Notes: generated from the sequence alone by a model not told the origin. DNA of 6,322 nucleotides from an uncultured Pseudomonadota bacterium (GCA_937884235.1 CALGBT010000417.1:1-6322); one strand, 5' to 3'; shown: positions 1-6,212, counted from the first letter of the stretch. A program made the numbers and translations.

Positions 1-544
1 CGTCGTCGCTGAAGCTCCAGTCCGTTTTGTCCTGTGATGGACGGCATTCGAGGCACTCATTGTCCTGCTCAAGCTCCCCGGCCTTGAGACATTCGTTCTG
101 GATAACGCAATATCCATCAATGATAGCGTTGATGCAGTTCCCTTCGATGCAGGTGTCACCAGTGCAGAACAACTCATCGTCGCAATCGCCGCACTGACCG
201 CCGCAGCCATCGTCGCCGCATTCCCAGTCGCCGCATTCCGGAGTGCAGATTTCAAGGTCTGGCGTCAACTCAAGGTCCGGGGTCCAGTCGAGATCAGTTG
301 CTGCGTCCGTGTGTGTCTCCGCAATGTCCGCAGCATCGGCAATGTCGTTGGCATCGCTGGGCCCAATGGGACCGTCGTATGGGGGCAAATCGCCAAGGAA
401 GTCTGAGGTTGTCTCGATGATATCAAAGAGGTGCGAATTCCCATCCCATACATGGCTGGCCGGTCGGTCGCGGTCAATGCAAGAAGTGAAAGCGCCGGTT
501 GCGATAATCGGCAAGAAGAAGTGAAGCCATGTTGGGCGTATCAT
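1..544 (-). CDS. Cys-rich secreted protein, probable lipoprotein (3' end outside window)
   Basis: Reading leftward from the ATG at 544 the frame stays open for 181 codons and leaves the window, so the C-terminus is missing. Residues 1-22 form a signal peptide ending in FTSC; Cys22 could be a lipobox cysteine, although Phe at -3 is not ideal. Residues 40-98 are an acidic, Asp/Thr/Pro-rich linker with the repeat TPDLELTPDLE. From residue 100 Cys is dense (100, 104, 109, 114, 118, 121, 127, 132, 137, 146, 152, 164, 167) and includes CGDDGCGGQCGDC, then DGYCVIQNEC and NECLECRPS...DWS. Such modules are familiar from secreted proteins of Myxococcota and relatives and are presumably disulfide-bonded and outside the cytoplasm. 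No catalytic motif is visible and the function is unknown. It begins 20 bases after the TPR/PEGA gene, so it is probably the last known gene of that operon. The reading frame and secretion are fairly certain; lipidation is an inference. Confidence 0.8.
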   Translation of the reverse strand, partial: MIRPTWLHFFLPIIATGAFTSCIDRDRPASHVWDGNSHLFDIIETTSDFLGDLPPYDGPIGPSDANDIADAADIAETHTDAATDLDWTPDLELTPDLEICTPECGDWECGDDGCGGQCGDCDDELFCTGDTCIEGNCINAIIDGYCVIQNECLKAGELEQDNECLECRPSQDKTDWSFSDD

Positions 545-552
545 GCGGGATT

Positions 553-558
553 CCCCCT
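553..558 (-). promoter_or_regulatory. Ribosome binding site of the Cys-rich protein
   Basis: On the minus strand AGGGGG lies 8 bases before the ATG at 544. It falls in the 20-base gap after the stop of the preceding gene and supports that ATG as the start. Confidence 0.65.
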
Positions 559-564
559 GCTCGA

Positions 565-1788
565 CTAGAATTGAAGCTGCAGCATGAGGCCGCTACCGCC
601 GGATACTGACATTGGGGCTAGAGTGGGAAGGTGGCGCGCGGCCTGAGCTTCGCCGGTGCCGGTTGCGCTGACTGCCATCCAGACGGTAGTGGCAATCAGT
701 CCCGCACCGCCGACTCCCCAGAGGATATAGCTCGTGATCTCGGCTGGTAGCACATTGTTGTGCAGGCGGTTCTCCCAGTCGGTGTCCTTGTCGGCTTCGG
801 TGGGCGGCTGCCCCGAATTGACCTGGGCCGCTATCCAGTCCAGGTGAGCCGTGCGTTGGTCTGCAGTAGCGCTTCCAGCCCATCCCCAGTAAGTGCCACA
901 GCCGGCACCGATAACGGCGAGGGACGAGCCCAGCGCCACCCAGTGCCACTTGTGCAGTGAGGACCTTGTGGTGCTGGCATCAGCCTCCCGCAGCAGAACA
1001 ACCGACCGCTCTTCTGTTCCGTTACCAATGATGCCGAAGGAACCGCGGTAGGTTACGTAGCCGGAGTGCGAAACCGTGAGCACATGATCACCCTCTGCCA
1101 CCGTGACGTCAATTCGTCCGATGCCCAGCAGTTCGTCATCCACCCGTATTTCCGCGTCGGGGGGGCTGGCGACCACCACCAACTCCCCTTCTGCCAGTGG
1201 CACCGGAACGCTAGCCGTTAGCTGCTTCGTCTGGGGCGTGACCACGGCGTCTTGTCCCACCTCCTGGCCCCCCGTAGAGCGCACCTTGAGATGTACCTCG
1301 CCCGGCTTGAACCACCAGGTTGCTGGCAGCGGATACCAATTGGCCAACTCGTCCTCTACGGGCTGAAATTCCCCTAGCCGGGCAGCCTTCACTTCGACCC
1401 TCAAGAATCCTTCTGACGTGAGGCTATCTTCCAGTCTTGCAATGCGTTTCGCCAGTTTCTTGGCACCGTCTTCCGGGGCTAGTTTCCTGGCCTGAGTAAG
1501 GTGCCACCAGGCCCGAGGCAGCTTGGTCAGTTTCTGGAAGTTCTGTCCAATATTCTTGTGAAAGACCCAGCGGTAGGCGTATTCCGCCTCGGTGATCTCC
1601 AACAATTCCACCCAGATTTCGATAGCTTTTCCCAACATGCCATTCTTGGACAACTCAATGGCGCGGTCGTTGAGCGCAGTGATGTCGACTTTCTGTTGGC
1701 AGAGGACCGGGTGACCAAGTAAGAGACAGAAAATACTCGTCAAGATGCAAATGCAACGAGACGGGCCAGAAAACCCCCTGGTGTCCAT
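565..1788 (-). CDS. Secreted TPR/PEGA-domain protein with two C-terminal membrane segments
   Basis: The predicted protein has 407 residues. The ATG at 1788 is chosen because it begins a signal peptide (Arg11, hydrophobic 12-29, likely cleavage after Cys30) and has AGGGAG 8 bases upstream; a start at 1830 would add 14 residues inside the kinase gene. Residues 36-105 resemble two TPR-like helical hairpins. Residues 127-196 look like a degenerate PEGA-type unit (FLRVEV...WWFKPGEVHLKV). Residues 202-269 are a clearer PEGA domain (VVASPPDAEIRVDDELLGIG ... EGDHVLTVSHSGY). Membrane segments follow at about 282-302 and 352-374, joined by a hydrophilic loop, and the protein ends in LMLQLQF. PEGA domains are small beta-sandwich units often found beside or fused to Ser/Thr kinases. 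The role is unknown; a periplasmic scaffold or partner of the neighbouring kinase fits the tight linkage. The domain calls come from reading the sequence, not a profile search. Confidence 0.85.
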   Translation of the reverse strand: MDTRGFSGPSRCICILTSIFCLLLGHPVLCQQKVDITALNDRAIELSKNGMLGKAIEIWVELLEITEAEYAYRWVFHKNIGQNFQKLTKLPRAWWHLTQARKLAPEDGAKKLAKRIARLEDSLTSEGFLRVEVKAARLGEFQPVEDELANWYPLPATWWFKPGEVHLKVRSTGGQEVGQDAVVTPQTKQLTASVPVPLAEGELVVVASPPDAEIRVDDELLGIGRIDVTVAEGDHVLTVSHSGYVTYRGSFGIIGNGTEERSVVLLREADASTTRSSLHKWHWVALGSSLAVIGAGCGTYWGWAGSATADQRTAHLDWIAAQVNSGQPPTEADKDTDWENRLHNNVLPAEITSYILWGVGGAGLIATTVWMAVSATGTGEAQAARHLPTLAPMSVSGGSGLMLQLQF

Positions 1789-1789
1789 T

Positions 1790-3733
1790 CTACTTGCTCC
1801 CTGGGATACGAGAGTAATCGTCGTCTTCATCCTCTTCCTTCTCTTTGGCCCGCTCCTTCGCCTTACGTTCTTCCTCTTCTTTCTTCTGGCGAGCCTCTTC
1901 GGCCAGGCGCTGTTGCTCAGCCTGTTTCTTGCGGTTCTCTTCCAGAAGTCGGGCCTTCTCCTCCCTCTGCTTCTCCATCAGCCGTTTCCGGCGTCGCTCC
2001 AGACGTTCTCTCTCCTTGGCCATTTCGTCCGGCGAAGGGGACTCCGCTACGTCCGGCGATGACGTCGCCACATCGTGCGCTGCGGCCGCGTTGAACACGA
2101 CGGCATCGGTGGCCACTGCCGCGGCAGCGACAACATCCGCTGGCGCAGCAATGCCACTCTCAACGTCTTCGGCGGTATCCTTGGAGCCTGCTCGGTGCGA
2201 GATGTCCTGCGGCAGTCCGCTGGACTGGTCGGAAATAGCGCTGTCCTCAGTGGCTAGTGGCCGGGCTTCGGCCAACTCCACGTCTGCCGGCGAGGTCGAG
2301 TTGTCGGTCCGGACATCCTCCAAAGTTCTGCCCGTTGACGGCGCCAAATCCAACGCGGCCTGTTCTGCCGCCGCATTGCTCCCGGTCCGATTTGTGGTCA
2401 CCGGTTGTGCCGCCCCCGATTGCGGTTCACCGGTCCGTTGATAGTACCAACCAGCTAGTGTCACCAGGGCCACCAGGACGAGCAGCCCGAACAGTGCGGG
2501 GACAAGCCGGCGGTTCTTCTGCGCGGCGTCGAGTGACCGTGGGGCCACCTCAATCGCCTCCGAATGCCGTGGGTAAATGGAATCCGTGGTGGACTGCTGC
2601 GCAATGGCAAGGTCGGCGGCCATGCGCTCCTCAGAAACCATGAAGTCCCCGGTGGTTTCCTCCAACTCTTCGGAGACAATCTCGTCTGCGGTGTCTTCCT
2701 CTGCCACCATCGCTGCGAATTGCAGCCCGGTGGGGGAGGACCGAGGGTCCCGTGGGGCATCGGGTGCGTGGGAATCCTCCGGGTATGTGTCCAGAGCTTC
2801 CTGCATGGAAGCAGCAAATTCCTCGACGCTGGCCGGTCGGCGCCGAGCCTTCTTCTTCAAGGCCCACATTACCAAATTGCCCACTTGCTCCGGAATGGGC
2901 CGGGGCAAGTCCAGTTCGCCTAGGGGCGTCGGTTTGTCCATGATGTGGCACATCAATATCTTCACCGCGGTATCACCGACGAAGGGCGGATGGCCGCACA
3001 GCGCTTCATAGAGCACCGCCCCCAGGGAGTAGATGTCAGTGCGGCCATCCACCTCTTTGCCCCGGGCCTGTTCCGGGCTCAGGTACTCTGGCGTTCCGCA
3101 GATAATCCCGGCTTCAGTCGCGGTTGCTTCCGCCTTGCCCCACTTGGCGATGCCGAAATCGAGGACCTTGGCAATCTCCTCCCCTTCTTCCCTAATGATG
3201 AAGATGTTGTCGGGCTTGATGTCGCGGTGCCAGAGGCTACGGGCGTGAGCTTCCTGCAAGGAGTGGCAGACATGAATTGCATATGTGAATGCTCTTCGCC
3301 AGGGCAGCGACCCCTTGCGCCGCACCATCTCGGCCAGGGATTCCCCTTCGAGGAGTTCCATGACCAGATAGAGCAGTCCATCGGGCGAGACGCCGAAATC
3401 CATGACCCGCACAGTATGGGGGCTGGACAGGCCCGATGCACTCTTGGCTTCTCGGAGGAAGCGGGCCACGGCGAGGGGATCCTCAGCGGAATCGGTGCGC
3501 AGCACCTTGATTGCGCAATCTCGCTCCAGGTAACGATGGCGGGCACGGTAAACGATCCCCATGCCACCCTTGCCCAGCAGCTCCAGCACCTCGAAGCGGC
3601 CGTCGAGGATTTCGCCGACGAGGTCGCGACTGTGCAGGATCGTCAGCGGGCCGTTACAGTTCGGGCATTTGAAGGACTCCGAAGAGACCTCCTTCAGACA
3701 AGCTGAGCAGAACTTCTTGCTGGTTTGTGCCAA
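1790..3733 (-). CDS. Transmembrane Ser/Thr protein kinase with N-terminal zinc ribbon and charged helical tail
   Basis: This 647-residue Hanks-type kinase should phosphorylate Ser/Thr on target proteins from the inner membrane. A zinc ribbon (Cys9, Cys12, Cys23, Cys26) precedes a kinase domain at about 47-310. Its key residues are present: Gly loop GKGGMG (54-59), Lys76 (CAIK), Glu95 (helix C), HRD 169-171 with Lys173 and Asn176, DFG 192-194, GTPEYLSPE 213-221, Asp233 and Arg300. It is an RD kinase and looks active. Residues 343-362 are acidic, 410-430 form one membrane helix, 431-565 are an Ala/Asp-rich low-complexity stretch, and 569-637 are an almost uninterrupted Glu/Lys/Arg helix followed by EDEDDDY. 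With one membrane helix the tail should be periplasmic. The start is TTG: the frame upstream soon meets TGA, no ATG lies before the zinc ribbon, and GAGGG sits 7 bases upstream. The TPR/PEGA gene starts 1 base after its stop. Substrate and signal are unknown. Confidence 0.95.
   Translation of the reverse strand: MAQTSKKFCSACLKEVSSESFKCPNCNGPLTILHSRDLVGEILDGRFEVLELLGKGGMGIVYRARHRYLERDCAIKVLRTDSAEDPLAVARFLREAKSASGLSSPHTVRVMDFGVSPDGLLYLVMELLEGESLAEMVRRKGSLPWRRAFTYAIHVCHSLQEAHARSLWHRDIKPDNIFIIREEGEEIAKVLDFGIAKWGKAEATATEAGIICGTPEYLSPEQARGKEVDGRTDIYSLGAVLYEALCGHPPFVGDTAVKILMCHIMDKPTPLGELDLPRPIPEQVGNLVMWALKKKARRRPASVEEFAASMQEALDTYPEDSHAPDAPRDPRSSPTGLQFAAMVAEEDTADEIVSEELEETTGDFMVSEERMAADLAIAQQSTTDSIYPRHSEAIEVAPRSLDAAQKNRRLVPALFGLLVLVALVTLAGWYYQRTGEPQSGAAQPVTTNRTGSNAAAEQAALDLAPSTGRTLEDVRTDNSTSPADVELAEARPLATEDSAISDQSSGLPQDISHRAGSKDTAEDVESGIAAPADVVAAAAVATDAVVFNAAAAHDVATSSPDVAESPSPDEMAKERERLERRRKRLMEKQREEKARLLEENRKKQAEQQRLAEEARQKKEEEERKAKERAKEKEEDEDDDYSRIPGSK
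1797..1802 (-). promoter_or_regulatory. Ribosome binding site of the TPR/PEGA gene, inside the kinase 3' end
   Basis: AGGGAG on the minus strand lies 8 bases before the ATG at 1788, within the last codons of the kinase gene. Kinase stop (TAG, 1792-1790), one base, then ATG: this layout suggests translational coupling, and it decides the start in favour of 1788 over 1830. Confidence 0.7.
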
Positions 3734-3740
3734 CTCAGGT

Positions 3741-3745
3741 CCCTC
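3741..3745 (-). promoter_or_regulatory. Ribosome binding site deciding the kinase TTG start
   Basis: GAGGG on the minus strand lies 7 bases before the TTG at 3733. The small frame ATG ATG GAA TGA just upstream is out of frame with the kinase and too short to be the gene start. Confidence 0.6.
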
Positions 3746-3776
3746 GAAGGCCGTTCATTCCATCATTGCTCAGCTT

Positions 3777-3805
3777 ATTATTACGCACGCGCGGCTGATG
3801 GTCAA
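3777..3805 (-). promoter_or_regulatory. Candidate sigma70-type promoter of the kinase operon
   Basis: On the minus strand TTGACC (3805-3800, 5 of 6 to the -35 consensus) is separated by exactly 17 bases from AATAAT (3782-3777, 5 of 6 to the -10 consensus). Transcription would start near 3770, giving a 5' leader of roughly 37 bases before the TTG start. It is the only AT-rich patch in the 107-bp gap after the Lgt-like gene, where no stem plus T-run terminator is evident. Some read-through from the upstream gene is therefore possible. Confidence 0.65.
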
Positions 3806-3840
3806 AGAATCTATTCCCATAATGTAGCTGTCGAAGTGTG

Positions 3841-5580
3841 CTAGTCTCCGCTGACGTCAAACTCCAGTGCCGCGGCACCGCCCAGATAGAAGTAGTCGTC
3901 ATCCGGCCCGAAGTGGACGATAGGGATGAGGTCGACCCGCGCGAAGCCGATGGTGAAATCAATGTGCGGCTCCAGATAGAGCCCGTAAGGCGAAAAGCCG
4001 AAGCGCAAATCGCCCAGCGGGCCGAGGGTGAAACCGGCACCCACTCGCAACAGGCCATTGGCCATGGAGGGTTGGTCGGTGGGCCCGAAGGATAACTCAC
4101 CAAAGACGACGTCGGTCGGCCCACCCCGCAAGTAGAGGCTGGCGCCGCCCCAGGACTTGTCGATTTCCTCGGACTTCATGAACTGGAAGCCCGCCCCAAA
4201 AGCGCCCCAATAGAAATCCCACAAGACCGATGGCCCCATGCCCCAGGCGGTGTAGGGGGCGGGACCGAAGTTGTGAACGTTGTCCCCGAATCGCCCGATG
4301 TCATCGCTGCCATTGCCTTCCTCTGGCCCGAGGAACCGGCCTACCTGAATGCGGCTGTAGTCCAGCCCCAGATCCCAGAATTCGCCATGCCGATAGCGGT
4401 TGCGGTAGGAGAGGCGGGCGTGCATGGCCACGAAGCGGTCGGTGTAGTAGACCGGAGGTTCCTGGCAGCCGTCGTCGACGTAGCTCACTTCGCCCGCGCC
4501 GCCGCTGGCGGAGAGGCGGACAGAGTCCTTGTCGGTATGCTTTCGTGGTCCCTGCTTGTAGAGCGGGGACCACGAGGCGAGCATGGTCAAGGCCACGCCG
4601 CTGGAGAGAATCGCCGGTACCGGCAGCGAGAAGCGCCGCCCCAACCATTGCCCGACCCGTTGGGCCGCATGCCCGACCCAGGGGGCCGCACCAATGAGCA
4701 GCGAGGCGCGTTCCAGGGGGTCGAACCAACAACTCGCAACCACCACCAGCGTCAGCAGGGCCAGTTGGGCCGGGAGTGCTGGTCGGCTGGTGGCGGGAGC
4801 TGCAATCAGGCTCTGCTCTCGCCGCCAGAGCCAGAGGGCGCAGCCCACGGCCATTACCAGAAGACCCCACTGGACCACCTTCAGCGGCCCCAATTCGGCT
4901 CCGCCGTAACGGAAGAACTCCATGGTGAAGCGAATGAGCGAGTAGCCACCAACGGTTGCCAGGAAGAGACTGGAACGCTGTAACCGTGGGGCCACCCGAC
5001 GCAGGGCGAGGAGGAGCAGCAGCAGAAGCAGGAATTCGTAGACCGGCACCGGATGAACCGGCAGGGAGGTGGTTAACGCGACCGGCAGCAAGCCGTCGGC
5101 CCACTGATGGAGCACCGGCAAAGCCGGGGCCGGATAGGTGATTGCCCACGGTACGGCGGCAACTTGCCCGTGGCAACAGCCACCTGCGAAACAGCCGACG
5201 CGACCCACCATGACGGCAACGGGTACCAGCCAGGCCCAGGCATCAAAGATGGGGTCTTTGGAGCGCTGCAGAGCGCGCAACAGATAGACGGCCAAAGCAC
5301 CGGCGAGAACGCCGCCCAGCAGGTTCATCCCTGTCGCGTGCGGCAGCCCGTTGCCGCCGAACACCGCCCCCAGTTCACCGTCCCGCAGCATGTATAGCTT
5401 CGACCCCAACAACCCAACGCCAACTGCCACCAGCTGATAGAAGTTCCAGCGAACCGGATCAATCGCCCGGTTCTGACCATACAGGTAGACGGTGACCACC
5501 GCGGTCGCAATGGAGAGCAGAAAGAAGAACGCAAAAACATCTGGCCAGACCGTGATGGCCTGGATGTGTAGGTGCGACAT
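3841..5580 (-). CDS. Lgt-family membrane protein fused to a C-terminal beta-rich (barrel-like) domain
   Basis: The predicted protein has 579 residues. The ATG at 5580 has GGGAG 6 bases upstream and leads straight into a first membrane helix; a longer reading from 5715 only translates the repeat at 5663-5731. Residues 1-255 resemble prolipoprotein diacylglyceryl transferase (Lgt), which moves diacylglycerol from phosphatidylglycerol to lipoprotein cysteines. Visible signatures are MNLLGG (85-90), GRVGCFAGGCCHG (126-138), HPVPVYEF (176-183) and RFTMEFFRYG (217-226). The Cys-rich form of the GRxGNFxNGE motif and Leu88 where E. coli Lgt has the His of HGG make the activity uncertain. Extra hydrophobic stretches lie at about 270-284, 290-303 and 320-337. 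Residues 352-579 are rich in alternating aromatic/Gly beta strands, like an outer-membrane barrel, but end in VSGD without a terminal aromatic. The length is about twice that of a usual Lgt. Family membership is secure; the function of the fusion is unknown. Confidence 0.87.
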   Translation of the reverse strand: MSHLHIQAITVWPDVFAFFFLLSIATAVVTVYLYGQNRAIDPVRWNFYQLVAVGVGLLGSKLYMLRDGELGAVFGGNGLPHATGMNLLGGVLAGALAVYLLRALQRSKDPIFDAWAWLVPVAVMVGRVGCFAGGCCHGQVAAVPWAITYPAPALPVLHQWADGLLPVALTTSLPVHPVPVYEFLLLLLLLLALRRVAPRLQRSSLFLATVGGYSLIRFTMEFFRYGGAELGPLKVVQWGLLVMAVGCALWLWRREQSLIAAPATSRPALPAQLALLTLVVVASCWFDPLERASLLIGAAPWVGHAAQRVGQWLGRRFSLPVPAILSSGVALTMLASWSPLYKQGPRKHTDKDSVRLSASGGAGEVSYVDDGCQEPPVYYTDRFVAMHARLSYRNRYRHGEFWDLGLDYSRIQVGRFLGPEEGNGSDDIGRFGDNVHNFGPAPYTAWGMGPSVLWDFYWGAFGAGFQFMKSEEIDKSWGGASLYLRGGPTDVVFGELSFGPTDQPSMANGLLRVGAGFTLGPLGDLRFGFSPYGLYLEPHIDFTIGFARVDLIPIVHFGPDDDYFYLGGAAALEFDVSGD

Positions 5581-5586
5581 CAGCGA

Positions 5587-5592
5587 CTCCCG
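5587..5592 (-). promoter_or_regulatory. Ribosome binding site of the Lgt-like gene
   Basis: CGGGAG on the minus strand, with its GGGAG core 6 bases before the ATG at 5580. It supports the shorter 579-residue start over one inside the upstream repeat. Confidence 0.6.
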
Positions 5593-5609
5593 TAGAAACG
5601 TTGGATAGG

Positions 5610-5638
5610 ATGTTACGCAGTTGACTGGGCCGTTGCAA
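5610..5638 (-). promoter_or_regulatory. Candidate promoter of the Lgt-like gene
   Basis: On the minus strand TTGCAA (5638-5633) and TAACAT (5615-5610) are 17 bases apart, each 4 of 6 to the sigma70 consensus. The predicted start near 5603 gives a short leader before the ATG at 5580. The match is modest, so this is a candidate chosen mainly for its spacing and position. Confidence 0.35.
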
Positions 5639-5662
5639 CCGCCGTGCGCGCCACCCATCCCC

Positions 5663-5731
5663 GTCATCCTGAGCGAGGGCATCGCCCGAGTCGAAGGACC
5701 GCTGCGTGTGCACATCTGCCGAGTTGTTACG
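5663..5731 (+). repeat. 69-bp direct repeat, left copy (A)
   Basis: This copy runs from GTCATCCTGAGCG to GAGTTGTTACG and matches 6144-6212 at 68 of 69 bases; the difference is C at 5713 versus T at 6194. The core (5663-5700) begins GTCATCCTGAGCG and ends GTCGAAGGACC, with a small GGGC-ATC-GCCC hairpin in the middle. The bases just before each copy are also similar (CCACCCA followed by C-rich bases), so the true unit may be longer. This copy lies between the divergent Lgt-like and GIY-YIG genes. Confidence 0.9.
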
Positions 5732-5751
5732 ATTCGCCCTCAAGCGATATT
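5724..5751 (+). promoter_or_regulatory. Weak candidate promoter of the GIY-YIG gene, partly inside repeat A
   Basis: TTGTTA (5724-5729) and GATATT (5746-5751) are 16 bases apart, each 4 of 6 to consensus. If real, the repeat supplies the -35 element. The rest of 5732-5844 contains no gene, only a short possible hairpin (GAGGTT / AGCCTC, about 5796-5813) and the ribosome binding site. Confidence 0.2.
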
Positions 5752-5832
5752 CGGTACCCAAAACGAGCCTTCACGCCTCCAACTGCCGATAAAGAGGTTA
5801 GGGGCAGCCTCCAAATCGTGTTCCGCCTGGAG

Positions 5833-5837
5833 AGGAG
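5833..5837 (+). promoter_or_regulatory. Ribosome binding site of the GIY-YIG gene
   Basis: AGGAG lies 7 bases before the ATG at 5845. This strong site fixes the start there; the frame is open further upstream, but that part translates repeat A and intergenic DNA. Confidence 0.8.
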
Positions 5838-5844
5838 AAGCGTC

Positions 5845-6153
5845 ATGAATAGAACATACTACGTCTACCTGCTCACCAGCCGCACCGGAACTCTCTACAT
5901 CGGCGTAACGAACAACCTGCAAAGAAGAGTGCTCGAACACCGCTCTGGAACTGATCGTGGTTTCACTGCACGCTACACGGTCGACCGATTGATCTACTAT
6001 GAGACCTTCACCCAGATACTCGACGCCATTAGCAGGGAGAAGCAGTTGAAGGGCTGGAAACGCACAAAGAAGTTAGCACTTGCGCGCCAAGCCAACCCCC
6101 CACTGCGTGAACTTGCCATCTTCCCCGCCCCACCCACCGCCCTGTCATCCTGA
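5845..6153 (+). CDS. Small GIY-YIG family endonuclease
   Basis: The protein has 102 residues, the normal length for the stand-alone single-domain GIY-YIG group (UvrC-N / UPF0213-like). These proteins share the nuclease fold of UvrC and homing endonucleases and cut DNA phosphodiester bonds with a metal ion; the cellular role of the small versions is mostly unknown. Visible motifs are YYVYLL (5-10), TLYIGVTNNLQRRVLEH (16-32) with Tyr18-Ile19-Gly20 and the conserved Arg27/Arg28, AISREKQLKGWKR (61-73) with the likely metal-binding Glu65, and NPP (84-86). Nothing appears broken. The last codons (ALSS, TGA) lie in the right-hand repeat, so its C-terminal tail (about 91-102) comes from repeat and adjoining sequence. 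It is the only plus-strand gene and is bracketed by direct repeats, which suggests acquisition or movement as a unit. The family call is secure; mobility is an inference. Confidence 0.93.
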   Translation: MNRTYYVYLLTSRTGTLYIGVTNNLQRRVLEHRSGTDRGFTARYTVDRLIYYETFTQILDAISREKQLKGWKRTKKLALARQANPPLRELAIFPAPPTALSS

Positions 6154-6212
6154 GCGAGGGCATCGCCCGAGTCGAAGGACCGCTGCGTGTGCATATCTGC
6201 CGAGTTGTTACG
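6144..6212 (+). repeat. 69-bp direct repeat, right copy (B)
   Basis: This copy matches 5663-5731 at 68 of 69 bases in the same orientation. It overlaps the end of the GIY-YIG gene: the TCC TGA of CATCCTGA supplies the stop codon. Its core (6144-6181) also pairs as an inverted repeat with the copy at 6240-6283, through GTCATCCTGAGCG against CGCTCAGGATGAC. Confidence 0.9.

Noticed and set aside
241..524. Plus-strand 93-codon Ser-rich frame
   Set aside because: It lies antisense to the signal peptide and acidic linker of the Cys-rich protein and has no supporting motif.
1845..2441. Plus-strand Ser/Arg/Ala-rich open frame of 198 codons
   Set aside because: It is the reverse of the kinase's Glu/Lys/Arg helix and Ala-rich stretch; its composition is fully explained by that and it has no start-site support.
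2945..3706. Plus-strand open frame of 253 codons opposite the kinase
   Set aside because: It is the mirror of the kinase catalytic domain, which has every expected motif on the minus strand. The frame has no recognisable domain and is long only because of GC-rich codon structure.
3806..3840. Rho-independent terminator after the Lgt-like gene
   Set aside because: Only a 4-base TAGC/GCTA pair is visible and there is no T-run after it, so no terminator is claimed.
5581..5715. 45-residue N-terminal extension of the Lgt-like protein (start at 5715)
   Set aside because: The extension translates repeat A and lies upstream of a good Shine-Dalgarno/ATG pair at 5580. It is not Lgt-like, and the same repeat gives similar spurious peptides elsewhere.
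5644..5844. Upstream extension of the GIY-YIG gene to 5644
   Set aside because: It would add 67 residues made from the repeat and non-coding DNA; the AGGAG-spaced ATG at 5845 begins exactly at the conserved domain.
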